Below the pieces are notes generated by a model. It was given only the letters and a program-made list of their open reading frames with translations. It ran no database searches and was not told the origin of the DNA. The position numbers were made by a program, and so were the translations under genes. A stretch of 64,000 bases of DNA, from positions 62,001-126,000 of the forward strand of contig CACYJU010000006.1 of assembly GCA_902774845.1 (NCBI GenBank), given 5' to 3'. Origin of the DNA: an uncultured Bacteroidota bacterium (GTDB lineage Bacteria; Bacteroidota; Bacteroidia; Bacteroidales; P3). Shown in pieces: positions 8,899 through 17,304 of this stretch (positions are counted from its first letter, which is position 1; each line of letters begins with the position of its first letter).

Positions 8899-10505
8899 AC
8901 ATCCGCTCTCACATCCTGACCTTAGTTGCTGTCACATTGCTGACCGCCTCCTGCCGAGTGCCCGACAACTCGGATAGGATGATCTTCCGCTATAACGAGT
9001 CGGCAGGAATCGCCACCCTCGATCCTGCCTACGCCAAAGATCAGGCTCTCATCTGGGGTTGCTCACAGTTGTACAACGGACTTATACAGCTTGACACAAA
9101 CCTACAACCTCAACCTTGTATCGCCAAAAGCTGGACGATTTCGGACGACGGGCTTACCTACACCTTCATCTTAAGGAACGACGTCTTTTTCCATAAGAAC
9201 AGCCTCTTCGACAATCCCGATTCCACCCGCAAGGTTGTGGCATCCGACTTTGTATACAGTTTGTCTCGTATTCTCGACCCCAAAGTTGCATCACCCGGGC
9301 TCTGGATTTTCAACGAGGTAGACACCACCTATGGCTTTCAGGCAACTGACGACACCACTTTCATCATACGGCTCAAGCAACCCTTTGCCCCCTTCCTGGG
9401 CCTGCTCTCGATGGCTTACTGCTCGGTGGTGCCGCAAGAGGTGGTGGATTATTGGGGCGACGACTTCCGCAAACATCCGTGCGGCACAGGTCCGTTCAAG
9501 ATGCAGATGTGGAAAGAAGGTGTAAAACTGGTTTTGCGTCGCAACGATCTCTATTTCGAAAAAGACGAAGAAGGGCATCCCCTACCCTATCTCGACGCAA
9601 TAGCGATCACATTCATCGTCGACAAGCAGACGGCCTTCCTGGAATTTGTGAAAGGGAACCTCGATTTCATGAACTCCATCGCTCCATCTTATAAAGATGA
9701 ACTGCTCACCTCGACCGGACAACTGAGACCCAAATACAAAGACCGCATCAAAATGGAAAGTATGCCCTTCCTCAATACCGAATATCTTGGATTCTTGATG
9801 GATGGCAAAGACAATCCACTGAAAGACAAACGCATTCGACAAGCCATAAACTATGGCTTCGACCGTCGTAAGATGATGAAATACATGCGCAACAACATAG
9901 GAAGACCAGGATGTCAAGGGTTCATCCCCTATGGATTGCCAGGATACGACAACGGCTCTCAAGGCTATGAGTACGACCCAGAGAAATCGCGCAAGCTGCT
10001 GGCAGAAGCCGGTTATCCCGGAGGGAAAGGGCTTCCATCCTTACATCTCTCCACCACAGCCACCTATGCCGACCTATGCAAATACATACAGCAGCAGCTG
10101 GGGGTGCTGGGTATCGACGTGAAGATTGAAGTGAACCAGCCAGCTGCATTGCGAGAGCAGATAGCACAAGGCAAGAGCGAATGGTTCAGAGGCAGCTGGA
10201 TAGCCGACTATGCCGATGCCGAGAACTATCTGTCGTTGTTTTACACAGCCAACTTCTGTCCTTCAGGGCCAAACTACACCCATTTCTCAAACCGGCAGTT
10301 CGACCTACTCTATGAAAAATCCAAACGAGAGACCGACCCCGAGCGAAGAATAGAGATGTATAAAGAGATGGACCGTCTGGTGATGGAGGAAGCGCCAGTA
10401 GTGGTGTTATACTACGACCAAGTGGTACATTTCACACAGCCAAATGTGAGCGGCATGAGAAGCAACGCAATGAACGCACTCGACCTAAGACGAGTGGTGC
10501 TATGA
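8895..10505 (+). CDS. Oligopeptide/dipeptide-type ABC transporter substrate-binding lipoprotein
   Basis: 536 residues, lipobox LLTASC (Cys20), then a complete SBP family 5 fold: LDPAYAKDQALIWGCSQLYNGLI, LTYTFILRNDVFFHKNSLF, CGTGPFKMQMWKEG, IRQAINYGFDRRKMM, and the C-terminal ADAENYLSLFY and DRLVMEEAPVVVLYY segments. Such proteins bind peptides or similar solutes outside the inner membrane and deliver them to a permease. No permease or ATPase genes lie nearby, so the transport partner is elsewhere or the protein works otherwise. It overlaps the amidohydrolase by four bases and is presumably cotranscribed with it. Confidence 0.88.
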   Translation: MNIRSHILTLVAVTLLTASCRVPDNSDRMIFRYNESAGIATLDPAYAKDQALIWGCSQLYNGLIQLDTNLQPQPCIAKSWTISDDGLTYTFILRNDVFFHKNSLFDNPDSTRKVVASDFVYSLSRILDPKVASPGLWIFNEVDTTYGFQATDDTTFIIRLKQPFAPFLGLLSMAYCSVVPQEVVDYWGDDFRKHPCGTGPFKMQMWKEGVKLVLRRNDLYFEKDEEGHPLPYLDAIAITFIVDKQTAFLEFVKGNLDFMNSIAPSYKDELLTSTGQLRPKYKDRIKMESMPFLNTEYLGFLMDGKDNPLKDKRIRQAINYGFDRRKMMKYMRNNIGRPGCQGFIPYGLPGYDNGSQGYEYDPEKSRKLLAEAGYPGGKGLPSLHLSTTATYADLCKYIQQQLGVLGIDVKIEVNQPAALREQIAQGKSEWFRGSWIADYADAENYLSLFYTANFCPSGPNYTHFSNRQFDLLYEKSKRETDPERRIEMYKEMDRLVMEEAPVVVLYYDQVVHFTQPNVSGMRSNAMNALDLRRVVL

Positions 10506-10805
10506 GGACTCTCTAACACTTGCCCACCCAAAATCCCCCCCATGCGAAGGCCTCAAATCCTGCGCACAACACTTCTCAAAACACCATGCGTCATTTTAGG
10601 TTCTCGTCTTGTTTTGATAGAAACGATTGACACAAATCGATTGTCCATTTCATTAAAACACCAACTAACACTTTAACGCGTTAACACAACAGAGAATTCC
10701 ACCATTCTCTTTATAATCTTTTTTATCTATATATCTTGATTTTTCTTTGTATCTTTGCAGTCTCTATCGCACGACCTTTCAAAGAGAAACAGAAAATATA
10801 AAAAT
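10506..10805. promoter_or_regulatory. Intergenic region with promoter for the FKBP pair
   Basis: No gene seen. TATCTTTG at 10750-10757, followed by CAG, is a clear Bacteroidota -7 box for the FKBP gene starting at 10806. An AAAACA...TGTTTT inverted pair lies near 10580-10617 and a TTAACGCGTTAA palindrome at 10673-10684; either could be a regulatory site but nothing ties them to a known factor. Confidence 0.55.
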
Positions 10806-11729
10806 ATGAAAAAGAATTACCTGATTCTTACTTTGGCAGCAGCATGCTGTCTCATCGCGACATCTTGCCATCGTGGTCCAAAACCTGACGAGAACGGTTT
10901 CTACACCGCTGAAAGCGGTTTGATGTACAAATTTATCGAAGAAAACAAGGAGGCTAAAATCGTACAGATGGACGATCTCCTCGAAGGAGAGATGGTTATC
11001 TACTTTGAAGGAGACACTCTCTTCAACAACATCGGACATCCCGACGTATTCACTCGCGTCGAAGATGACTGGTTCCAGGGTGGCCACAACGAGGCTTTTC
11101 TCATGATGCATGAGGGCGATCACGCCATATTCGGCATCTCCGCCGACTCGGTAGCCATGTTCCTCGAACCCTCTCAGATGCCCAAAGGATACCTCCCCAA
11201 CCAGAACATGCGCGTATTCTATGACGTCCACCTCACTCATATCCTCACCAAAGAGGACATAGCCAAACGCGAATCCGACTATATGGCCGAGATGTCGAAA
11301 AAACAATCGGAAGAGGCTGACATCATCGCTAAATATGTAGCAGAAAAAAACATAACTGTCAAGCCCAACGAGAGTGGTCTCTACGTGATAGTCAACAAGA
11401 AAGGCACTGGAAAGAAAGCCGTTGCAGGCAGCAAAGTCAGCGTCTTCTATGCCGGACGTCTGCTCAACGGCAAGCTGTTCGATACAAACATCGAAAGCGT
11501 AGCCAAAGAAGCCGGACGCCAAGGTGGACACTTCCAACCGTTTGCCTTCACCCTTGGACAGCGTATGGTCATCCCTGGATGGGATGAAGGTCTTGTGGGA
11601 TTGAACAAGGGCAGCAAAGCCACCCTCATCATCCCGTCGAACCTCGCCTACGGGCCTTCAGGTGCCGGCAACGAGATACCACCCTACTCTCCGCTCGTAT
11701 TCGACGTTGAAGTGGTAGCCGTCGACTAA
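10806..11729 (+). CDS. FKBP-type peptidyl-prolyl isomerase lipoprotein (paralogue 2)
   Basis: 307 residues. The ATG at 10806 gives a lipoprotein signal ending in IATSC (Cys21). C-terminal FKBP domain from about residue 190 (LLNGKLFDTN, LGQRMVIPGWDEGLVGLNKG, IIPSNLAYGPSGAG, IPPYSPLVFDVEVV) with the aromatic and hydrophobic residues of an active isomerase. The N-terminal half (SGLMYKF, EGEMVIYFEGDTLFNNIG, EAFLMMHEGDHAIFGI) resembles a second FKBP unit that has lost its active-site residues. A charged linker (about 150-180) joins them. The next gene, 38 bases on, encodes a close relative. Predicted to help fold periplasmic or surface proteins. Confidence 0.92.
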   Translation: MKKNYLILTLAAACCLIATSCHRGPKPDENGFYTAESGLMYKFIEENKEAKIVQMDDLLEGEMVIYFEGDTLFNNIGHPDVFTRVEDDWFQGGHNEAFLMMHEGDHAIFGISADSVAMFLEPSQMPKGYLPNQNMRVFYDVHLTHILTKEDIAKRESDYMAEMSKKQSEEADIIAKYVAEKNITVKPNESGLYVIVNKKGTGKKAVAGSKVSVFYAGRLLNGKLFDTNIESVAKEAGRQGGHFQPFAFTLGQRMVIPGWDEGLVGLNKGSKATLIIPSNLAYGPSGAGNEIPPYSPLVFDVEVVAVD

Positions 11730-11767
11730 ATAAAACAAACTATCAACGAATCAAACAATATCAAGAT

Positions 11768-12688
11768 ATGAAAAAATCTCTCCTTACCGTAGCATGCGCT
11801 CTTCTATGCGCTTCATTGTTCGTTTCCTGCCATCGTGGTCCTAAATCCGAAATCGAAGGCTTCACCCGCACCGAAAGCGGACTTCACTATCGTTTCGACA
11901 CCCAGAACGCTGAAGGCCGTCAGGTGGCTAAAGGCGATCTGCTCATCGGTGAGATGCTCCTGCGTCTCGAAAACGACACCCTCTTCTCTAACGTCGGAGA
12001 CCCCGGCAATCTGCTTGTGGTGAGCGACAAAAGCATGTTCGACGGAGACCTGACCGAAGGCCTGCTCCTCATGCATGAAGGCGACAAGGCTGTATTTGCC
12101 GTTGATGCCGACAAGATGGCTGCACAGCTGCAACCCAACCAGATGCCCGCTTCATACAAGAACGGCAAAGGCATGAAACTCTACTACGAGATTAACCTCC
12201 AGTCGGTCAAATCAGCCGAAGAGATGAAAGCTGCCAAGAAAGAGTTTGAAAAAGCAATGGAAGCCGCTCAGGAAGAACAGGCAAAAGCTCTCGAGACATA
12301 TCTCACTGACAATAACATCACCGCTACTCCTAACGAAGAAGGTCTCTACGTCATCGTATCGAAGAAAGGCAACGGCCCGAAGGTTGAAGTGGGCCGCCAT
12401 ATCAGCGTCGACTATACCGGATATCTGCTCAACGGCACTATCTTCGACTCATCGAACAAAGAACTCGCCCAACAGAACGGCCTCGAGCAACATGACGCAC
12501 TTGAATTTGTAGTTGGACAGGCCAACCTCATCAAAGGATGGGACGACGGCCTGATGGGTCTTGCTCAGGGTTCAAAAGCTAAACTCATCATCCCCGCCAA
12601 CCTTGCCTACGGTGCCAAAGGTGCCGGCGAGATGATTCCTCCCTATGCAACCCTCGTCTTCGACGTAGAAATCCTGTCGGTGAATTAA
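11768..12688 (+). CDS. FKBP-type peptidyl-prolyl isomerase lipoprotein (paralogue 3)
   Basis: 306 residues, lipobox LFVSC (Cys21) followed by the same HRGPK stretch as paralogue 2. Same two-unit layout: degenerate N-terminal FKBP-like half (GDLLIGEMLLRLENDTLFSN, EGLLLMHEGDKAVFAV), an alpha-helical charged linker (about 145-180), and a well-kept C-terminal FKBP domain (VDYTGYLLNGTIFDSS, LIKGWDDGLMGLAQGSKAK, IPANLAYGAKGAGEMIPPY). Tandem with paralogue 2 and probably in the same transcript, followed by adk after 55 bases. T9SS bacteria use FKBP lipoproteins such as GldI in surface export; a link here is only suggestive. Confidence 0.92.
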   Translation: MKKSLLTVACALLCASLFVSCHRGPKSEIEGFTRTESGLHYRFDTQNAEGRQVAKGDLLIGEMLLRLENDTLFSNVGDPGNLLVVSDKSMFDGDLTEGLLLMHEGDKAVFAVDADKMAAQLQPNQMPASYKNGKGMKLYYEINLQSVKSAEEMKAAKKEFEKAMEAAQEEQAKALETYLTDNNITATPNEEGLYVIVSKKGNGPKVEVGRHISVDYTGYLLNGTIFDSSNKELAQQNGLEQHDALEFVVGQANLIKGWDDGLMGLAQGSKAKLIIPANLAYGAKGAGEMIPPYATLVFDVEILSVN

Positions 12689-12743
12689 TTAGCAGTAACC
12701 CAATAACGTTATCACTATATAACGATAAATCGAAATAACTCCA

Positions 12744-13301
12744 ATGAAAAACATCGTCATATTCGGCGCACCTGGCGCTGGCAAAGGCACTCAGTCAGAA
12801 TTTCTTGTTAAGAAATACAACCTCAACCACATCTCTACCGGAGACCTCCTCCGTAAAGAGATAGCCGACCAAACCGAACTCGGAAAACGTATCAAGAGCA
12901 TTATGGATTCTGGCTCGCTGGTGAGCGACGACATCGTGGTCGAGATGATCGACAACGCCATAGCAAAGAGCGACCGCGGTATGCTCTTCGACGGATTCCC
13001 TCGCAACGTGAAGCAGGCCGAAACTCTTGATAACCTCATGAAGAAGCACAGCCGCGAAATCACCTGCATGGTGTCACTCGATGTACCTCGCGAGGAACTC
13101 ATACGCCGCATGCTCGAACGCGCAAAGACCAGCGGTCGCAGCGATGACAACGAGCAGACAATCAAACATCGACTTGAAGAATACGAACGCCAAACCAAGC
13201 CCGTCGCCGACTATTATCAGAGACAGAACAAGCTGATACCCATCAACGGGCTCGGCAAGATAGAAGACATCGCTTCCAACATAGCCAAAGCTATAGGATG
13301 A
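12744..13301 (+). CDS. adk: Adenylate kinase
   Basis: Interconverts ATP plus AMP with two ADP in the cytoplasm. 185 residues with P-loop GAPGAGKGT (residues 8-16), [15 protein letters not shown], and a short LID ([15 protein letters not shown]), i.e. the small type without a zinc-binding LID. Followed by obgE with a four-base overlap (ATGA), an arrangement also known in other Bacteroidales. Confidence 0.97.
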   Translation: MKNIVIFGAPGAGKGTQSEFLVKKYNLNHISTGDLLRKEIADQTELGKRIKSIMDSGSLVSDDIVVEMIDNAIAKSDRGMLFDGFPRNVKQAETLDNLMKKHSREITCMVSLDVPREELIRRMLERAKTSGRSDDNEQTIKHRLEEYERQTKPVADYYQRQNKLIPINGLGKIEDIASNIAKAIG

Positions 13302-14296
13302 ACTCCAATTTCGTCGATTACGTCAAAGTGTATGTCCGCTCTGGAAAGGGCGGAGCCGGCTCGGCTCACCTGCTGCGTGTGAAATACAACGCCAAAGCAG
13401 GTCCTGACGGCGGCGATGGAGGTCGTGGCGGTCATGTCATCCTGCGTGGCAACACACAACGATGGACTCTCCTGCACCTCAAATACACCAAGCACGTCTT
13501 CGCCGAAGATGGACAGAACGGCGGCGAGAATCTATGTACCGGACGACAAGGTGCCGACCAGATACTCGACGTGCCGCTCGGTTGTGTCTGCCGCGATGCC
13601 GATACAGGTGAAGTCATCGGCGAGGTGACCGAAGACGGCGAGCAGCTCATCATCGCACGTGGTGGACGCGGCGGTTTAGGCAACGACCACTTCAAGTCGG
13701 CCACAAACCAAACCCCACGTTACGCACAACCTGGCGAACCTGCCGTTGAGCGCACCATCATCATTGAGCTGAAGATGCTCGCCGACGTCGGATTGGTGGG
13801 ATTCCCCAATGCCGGAAAATCTACGTTCCTCAGCGCTGTCTCCGCCGCCCGACCTGAAATCGCCGACTATCCCTTCACCACCCTCGTGCCCAACCTTGGC
13901 ATCGTCAAATATCGCGACGACCAGTCGTTCTGCATTGCCGACATACCAGGAATCATAGAAGGTGCCAGTCAAGGTAAAGGTCTGGGTCTGCGATTTCTAC
14001 GACATATCGAGCGCAACTCGATATTGTTGTTCATGGTCAGCTGCGAACAGCTCGATATCAAGAAAGAATACGAGATTCTTCTCAGCGAGCTACAGACCTA
14101 TAGCCCCGAGTTGCTCGACAAACAGCGTCTGCTCGCCATCACCAAATGCGATATGCTCGACGATACCATGATGGAGCAGCTGAAATCACACCTGCCCGAT
14201 GATGTCGAGTGTATCTTCATCAGCTCGGTCAGCGGCCTCCATATACAAGAACTCAAAGACCGAATCTTTGCGTTGATTAACAAACCAGCCCAATGA
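13298..14296 (+). CDS. obgE: Obg GTPase, ribosome assembly
   Basis: 332 residues. N-terminal glycine-rich Obg fold (about 1-158: [51 protein letters not shown]) followed by a GTPase domain with G1 GFPNAGKST near residue 168, [19 protein letters not shown] and TKCD. Essential GTPase of large-subunit ribosome maturation and stress signalling. Overlaps both adk and the PAP2 gene by four bases, so the three are translationally coupled. Confidence 0.97.
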   Translation: MNSNFVDYVKVYVRSGKGGAGSAHLLRVKYNAKAGPDGGDGGRGGHVILRGNTQRWTLLHLKYTKHVFAEDGQNGGENLCTGRQGADQILDVPLGCVCRDADTGEVIGEVTEDGEQLIIARGGRGGLGNDHFKSATNQTPRYAQPGEPAVERTIIIELKMLADVGLVGFPNAGKSTFLSAVSAARPEIADYPFTTLVPNLGIVKYRDDQSFCIADIPGIIEGASQGKGLGLRFLRHIERNSILLFMVSCEQLDIKKEYEILLSELQTYSPELLDKQRLLAITKCDMLDDTMMEQLKSHLPDDVECIFISSVSGLHIQELKDRIFALINKPAQ

Positions 14297-14916
14297 TCGA
14301 CCAGCTCTTGGCGTGGGACACCGACCTGTTCCTCTGGATCAACTCTCACCACACCCCCACCCTCGACTGGGTCATGTGGACAGCCAGTCAGCCTTGGTCG
14401 TGGGCCGTTGTCTTGATTCTCCTGCTCACGCTGCTCACCCTGCGTTACGAACCACATCGTTGGTGGCTCATACTCCTTGCAGGTTGCCTCTGCTTCTTCC
14501 TCAGCGACCGCATCTCAGTGCTCGCCTTCAAGGATGTGTTTCTTCGCCTGCGCCCCTGCCATGTGATCGACGGCGTCCACATGTTCCGCACCAACTGCGG
14601 CGGACAGTATGGATTCGTTTCATCACATGCGGCCAATGTTCTGGCCATCGCCACCTTTTTCATCATGCGCTACGCAGTGAAACGAAAATCTAAATCTACA
14701 GATACCAGTACGCAAAACCGCAATCCCGAACCGAGATTAATCATACCGCTACTAACCCTCTGGGCATTGCTTGTCTGCTACAGTCGTCCCTATCTCGGCA
14801 AGCACTATCCCGGCGACGTCATCTGCGGCGCCCTGCTCGGCATCATCATCGGTATCGCAGTCCATTTTCTGGCGCGATGGATTGATTCTAAGCTGAAGAT
14901 TTCGGAAAAGAATTAA
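14293..14916 (+). CDS. PAP2-family membrane phosphatase
   Basis: 207 residues, about five hydrophobic segments, with the three PAP2 phosphatase motifs: K-x6-RP ([10 protein letters not shown]), FVSSHAAN with the catalytic His, and [13 protein letters not shown]. Integral membrane enzymes of this type remove phosphate from lipid substrates such as undecaprenyl pyrophosphate or phosphatidic acid; the substrate cannot be told from sequence. A transcription terminator follows 83 bases later, closing the adk-obgE-PAP2 unit. Confidence 0.92.
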   Translation: MIDQLLAWDTDLFLWINSHHTPTLDWVMWTASQPWSWAVVLILLLTLLTLRYEPHRWWLILLAGCLCFFLSDRISVLAFKDVFLRLRPCHVIDGVHMFRTNCGGQYGFVSSHAANVLAIATFFIMRYAVKRKSKSTDTSTQNRNPEPRLIIPLLTLWALLVCYSRPYLGKHYPGDVICGALLGIIIGIAVHFLARWIDSKLKISEKN

Positions 14917-14999
14917 TCATTCTTACACAAAAATGAAACTTTTTTTTTCTGTTTACGTACATTAAAGCGTGCTTACTTATTTCAATGATGTATTTTGAA

Positions 15000-15032
15000 G
15001 TGGAGCGGATGCGAGTCCGCTCTACTTTTTTT
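15000..15032 (+). terminator. Terminator after PAP2 gene
   Basis: Ten-pair stem GTGGAGCGGA / TCCGCTCTAC (one G-U pair) with a six-base loop, followed by seven T. Confidence 0.85.
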
Positions 15033-15065
15033 ATGAGCACTTGTTTCACATTCCACTATTTTGAG

Positions 15066-15073
15066 TACCTTTG
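15066..15073 (+). promoter_or_regulatory. gcvT promoter -7 box
   Basis: TACCTTTG followed by CA, 40 bases before the gcvT ATG. No glycine riboswitch is visible between it and the start codon. Confidence 0.65.
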
Positions 15074-15112
15074 CACGGCAGATTTGAATCATAACAATTA
15101 AACAATACAATA

Positions 15113-16228
15113 ATGAAAACAACACCTTACACAGATTTACACATCAGCTTGGGAGCCAAGATGGCTGAGTTCGCCGGCTACAATATGCCTATCCAGTACA
15201 CAGGTCTCGTCGAGGAGCACAACAACGTGCGCAACAACGTGGGCGTGTTCGACGTAAGCCACATGGGCGAGTTCCGCGCCAAAGGCCCCATCGCCAAGCA
15301 CTTCATGCAGTATGTCACCACCAACAACGTCGAGGACCTCTTCGACGGCAAGGTGGGCAAGGTGCAATATACCTGCCTCCCCAACGGTCAGGGTGGCGTG
15401 GTTGACGACATGCTCGTCTATCGCGTCCATGACGATGAGTATTTCATGGTGCCCAACGCCGCCAACATCGACAAGGACTGGAACTGGATGAGCCAGATTG
15501 CCGACAAGATGGGTATGGAGCTCGGCAAAGACTTCGTGAACGAGAGCGAGCAGTGGGCACAGCTCGCCGTGCAGGGCCCCAACGCCCTCAAGGCCATGCA
15601 GAAACTCACCAGCGAGAACATCGTCGATATGGAGTACTACACCTTCAAGATCCTCACCTTCGCCGGCATCCCCAACATCATCCTCTCCACCACCGGCTAC
15701 ACCGGAGCAGGCGGATGCGAGATCTACATCCCCAAGGAGAAAGCCATCGAGGTGTGGAACAAGGTCTTCGAGGCTGGCAAGGAGTTCGGCATCATGCCCG
15801 CAGGTCTTGGCTGCCGCGATACCCTGCGTCTTGAGAAAGGCTTTGCCCTCTACGGTCACGAGATGGACGACACCGTCAGCCCACTCGAGGCTCCGCTGGC
15901 CTTCATCGTCAAGCTGAAAGCCGAGAACAACAACTTCATCAACAAGGAGCTCCTCCTCGCCCAGAAAGCCGCCGGCTTCAAGCGCAAAGTGGCCGGCTTC
16001 GAGATGATCGACCGCGGCATCGCCCGCAACGGCTACGAAGTCTGCAACGCCGAAGGCAAGAAGATCGGCGAGGTGCGCAGCGGCTCGCCCAGCCCCAGCA
16101 CCGGCAAGAACATCGGCACCGCCCTCATCTGCGCCGAATACGCCAAGACTGGCACCGAGATCTACATCAAGATCCGCGAGAAACTCCTCAAGGCCGTCAC
16201 CGTCAAGATGCCGTTCTACGAAGGATAA
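15113..16228 (+). CDS. gcvT: Aminomethyltransferase, glycine cleavage T protein
   Basis: 371 residues. T protein moves the aminomethyl carbon of glycine to tetrahydrofolate and releases ammonia. Characteristic stretches: PYTDLHISLGAKMAEFAGY, GVFDVSHMGEF, LPNGQGGVVDDMLVYR, STTGYTGAGGCEIY, AGLGCRDTLRLEKGFALYG and GEVRSGSPSPSTGKNIG. Transcribed alone from its own promoter and terminator; the H and P protein genes are not in the window. Codon use is strongly biased to C-ending codons, suggesting high expression. Confidence 0.97.
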   Translation: MKTTPYTDLHISLGAKMAEFAGYNMPIQYTGLVEEHNNVRNNVGVFDVSHMGEFRAKGPIAKHFMQYVTTNNVEDLFDGKVGKVQYTCLPNGQGGVVDDMLVYRVHDDEYFMVPNAANIDKDWNWMSQIADKMGMELGKDFVNESEQWAQLAVQGPNALKAMQKLTSENIVDMEYYTFKILTFAGIPNIILSTTGYTGAGGCEIYIPKEKAIEVWNKVFEAGKEFGIMPAGLGCRDTLRLEKGFALYGHEMDDTVSPLEAPLAFIVKLKAENNNFINKELLLAQKAAGFKRKVAGFEMIDRGIARNGYEVCNAEGKKIGEVRSGSPSPSTGKNIGTALICAEYAKTGTEIYIKIREKLLKAVTVKMPFYEG

Positions 16229-16251
16229 AAATAGATGCTCTTACAAAGCAA

Positions 16252-16284
16252 AAGGCTTGCACCCCATCGGTGCAGGCCTTTTTT
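16252..16284 (+). terminator. Terminator after gcvT
   Basis: Stem AAGGCTTGCAC / GTGCAGGCCTT (one G-U pair) with a short CCCATCG loop and a run of T to 16284, 24 bases after the gcvT stop. Confidence 0.85.
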
Positions 16285-16573
16285 GTTGCATCTCAGCTTG
16301 CGGAAGTCCCAAACCATTTTGAAAACGCCCATTGCAATGCTGCAAAACCGTGTTTTAATTTTGAAAATGGCTGGCGAGAGTCATTTTAGTCATTGTTTTT
16401 TTTCAAACGGGACTTGCGACAACCATTTTGGCCATTATTTTTTTTGATTGGGACTTGCGACAACCATTTCGGCCATTTTCAAAATCAATTGGGCAAAAAA
16501 ATGATTCAATCGCCGCCAACTGAGAGGGAAAGGCGGTGTGGGACGGTTCTCGATAAAATGAATAAAAAGAGTA
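16285..16573. repeat. Intergenic direct repeats
   Basis: No gene seen. GGGACTTGCGACAACCATTT followed by (T/C)GGCCATT occurs at 16409-16437 and again at 16450-16476; a looser third relative (GTCATTTTAGTCATT) precedes them at about 16380-16394. The words CATTTT and TTTTGAAAA recur through 16315-16500. Confidence 0.6.
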
Positions 16574-16597
16574 GCGGCGGATTTGAAAATCCGCCGC
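16565..16597 (-). terminator. Terminator for the small minus-strand gene
   Basis: Near-perfect inverted repeat GCGGCGGATT / AATCCGCCGC with a four-base loop; read on the minus strand it is followed by TACTCTTTTTATT. It lies seven bases after the stop of the gene at 16605-16961. Confidence 0.7.
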
Positions 16598-16604
16598 AAT
16601 GGAT

Positions 16605-16961
16605 TCATCTCTCATTCGCCAGATCGTCATCCAATACAGTTCCTTCCATCTGTTGTTTTATACGTTGCCGCATTTGCCGCACTTCATCGAGCAGTTCGCC
16701 TTGATATCCCAAAAGATTATCAACGGTTTGCACATCGCTTCCAAGTATACGTTTTATCTCGCTTCTAAATAATTCTTCACAAGATGAATCCCACTGGTAT
16801 TTGTATTTTTTCATCAATTCCCCCTTTAATACCATGGACTTTATAGGAAAAATTTTAGGTCCCATAATATCATCATTCCCTTTTCTCCTACATTCCTCCC
16901 ACATTTTGGTAAGTTCATGACGAATTTCTCGCTTGATTTTTAATTTGGTAAATAATCCCAT
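16605..16961 (-). CDS. Small protein of unknown function
   Basis: 118 residues, no signal peptide, highly charged and predicted mostly helical (start MGLFTKLKIKREIRHELTK; C-terminal coiled-coil-like RQMRQRIKQQMEG). I do not recognise a family. Support for being real: a purine-rich AAAGAAAGAAA stretch just before the ATG, a balanced composition unlike shadow frames, and its own terminator directly after the stop. It lies downstream of the 6S-like RNA and its terminator, on the same strand; its own promoter is not evident. AT-rich relative to neighbours, so it may be acquired. Confidence 0.6.
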   Translation of the reverse strand: MGLFTKLKIKREIRHELTKMWEECRRKGNDDIMGPKIFPIKSMVLKGELMKKYKYQWDSSCEELFRSEIKRILGSDVQTVDNLLGYQGELLDEVRQMRQRIKQQMEGTVLDDDLANER

Positions 16962-17010
16962 TTTCTTTCTTTTTTATCGCTCTCCCGCGCCTCGTCGAGC
17001 GTTTTTCCCT

Positions 17011-17188
17011 AAAAAAGCGTGGCGCTGTACACCGCCATCTCTGATAGAGGTCGTGAGAATTACCCGATAAGAAGATGTGATATAGAGCCCACGCATTGCA
17101 CGTGAACCATTACACAGTCTTGCTTATCTTAGAAGTTTCTCACGTTTCTATCACAAGAGCAGCATAACGCTTCGATTCCCTTTTGAAA
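17011..17188 (-). ncRNA. ssrS: Rod-shaped noncoding RNA, probable 6S RNA
   Basis: On the minus strand a -7 box (17203-17196) is followed by about 170 bases that fold into one long rod and end in a run of six T (complement of 17011-17016). Pairs, 5' side with 3' side: 17172-17167 with 17020-17015 (AAGCGT/ACGCTT), 17153-17147 with 17048-17042 (TGATAGA/TCTATCA), 17144-17137 with 17059-17052 (CGTGAGAA/TTCTCACG), 17128-17123 with 17071-17066 (GATAAG/CTTATC), then TGTG/CACA and CACG/CGTG near the tip. A wide internal bubble lies between the first two stems, with a small GGCG/CGCC hairpin on its 3' side, as in 6S RNA, which binds and sequesters RNA polymerase. The rod is directly visible; the 6S name is inference. 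Confidence 0.6.
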
Positions 17189-17195
17189 TCGCTTG

Positions 17196-17203
17196 CAAAG
17201 GTA
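17196..17203 (-). promoter_or_regulatory. Promoter of the 6S-like RNA
   Basis: Minus strand TACCTTTG followed by CAAGCG; predicted start near 17188. It is back to back with the promoter of the DUF1015 gene 50 bases away. Confidence 0.65.
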
Positions 17204-17252
17204 CGCATATTTTCACAATCGGCAAAAAGTGCGCTATGTCTCAAAAAGTTTG

Positions 17253-17260
17253 TACCTTTG
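17253..17260 (+). promoter_or_regulatory. Promoter of the DUF1015 gene
   Basis: TACCTTTG followed by CA, 45 bases upstream of the ATG at 17305. Confidence 0.65.
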
Positions 17261-17304
17261 CAGACGTGAAAAAAATACATTAACACAAACGATATTACAT
17301 CAAC

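Noticed and set aside
15033..15112. Glycine riboswitch before gcvT
   Set aside because: Only about 80 bases lie between the terminator and the start codon, with a promoter inside; no paired glycine-aptamer structure is visible.
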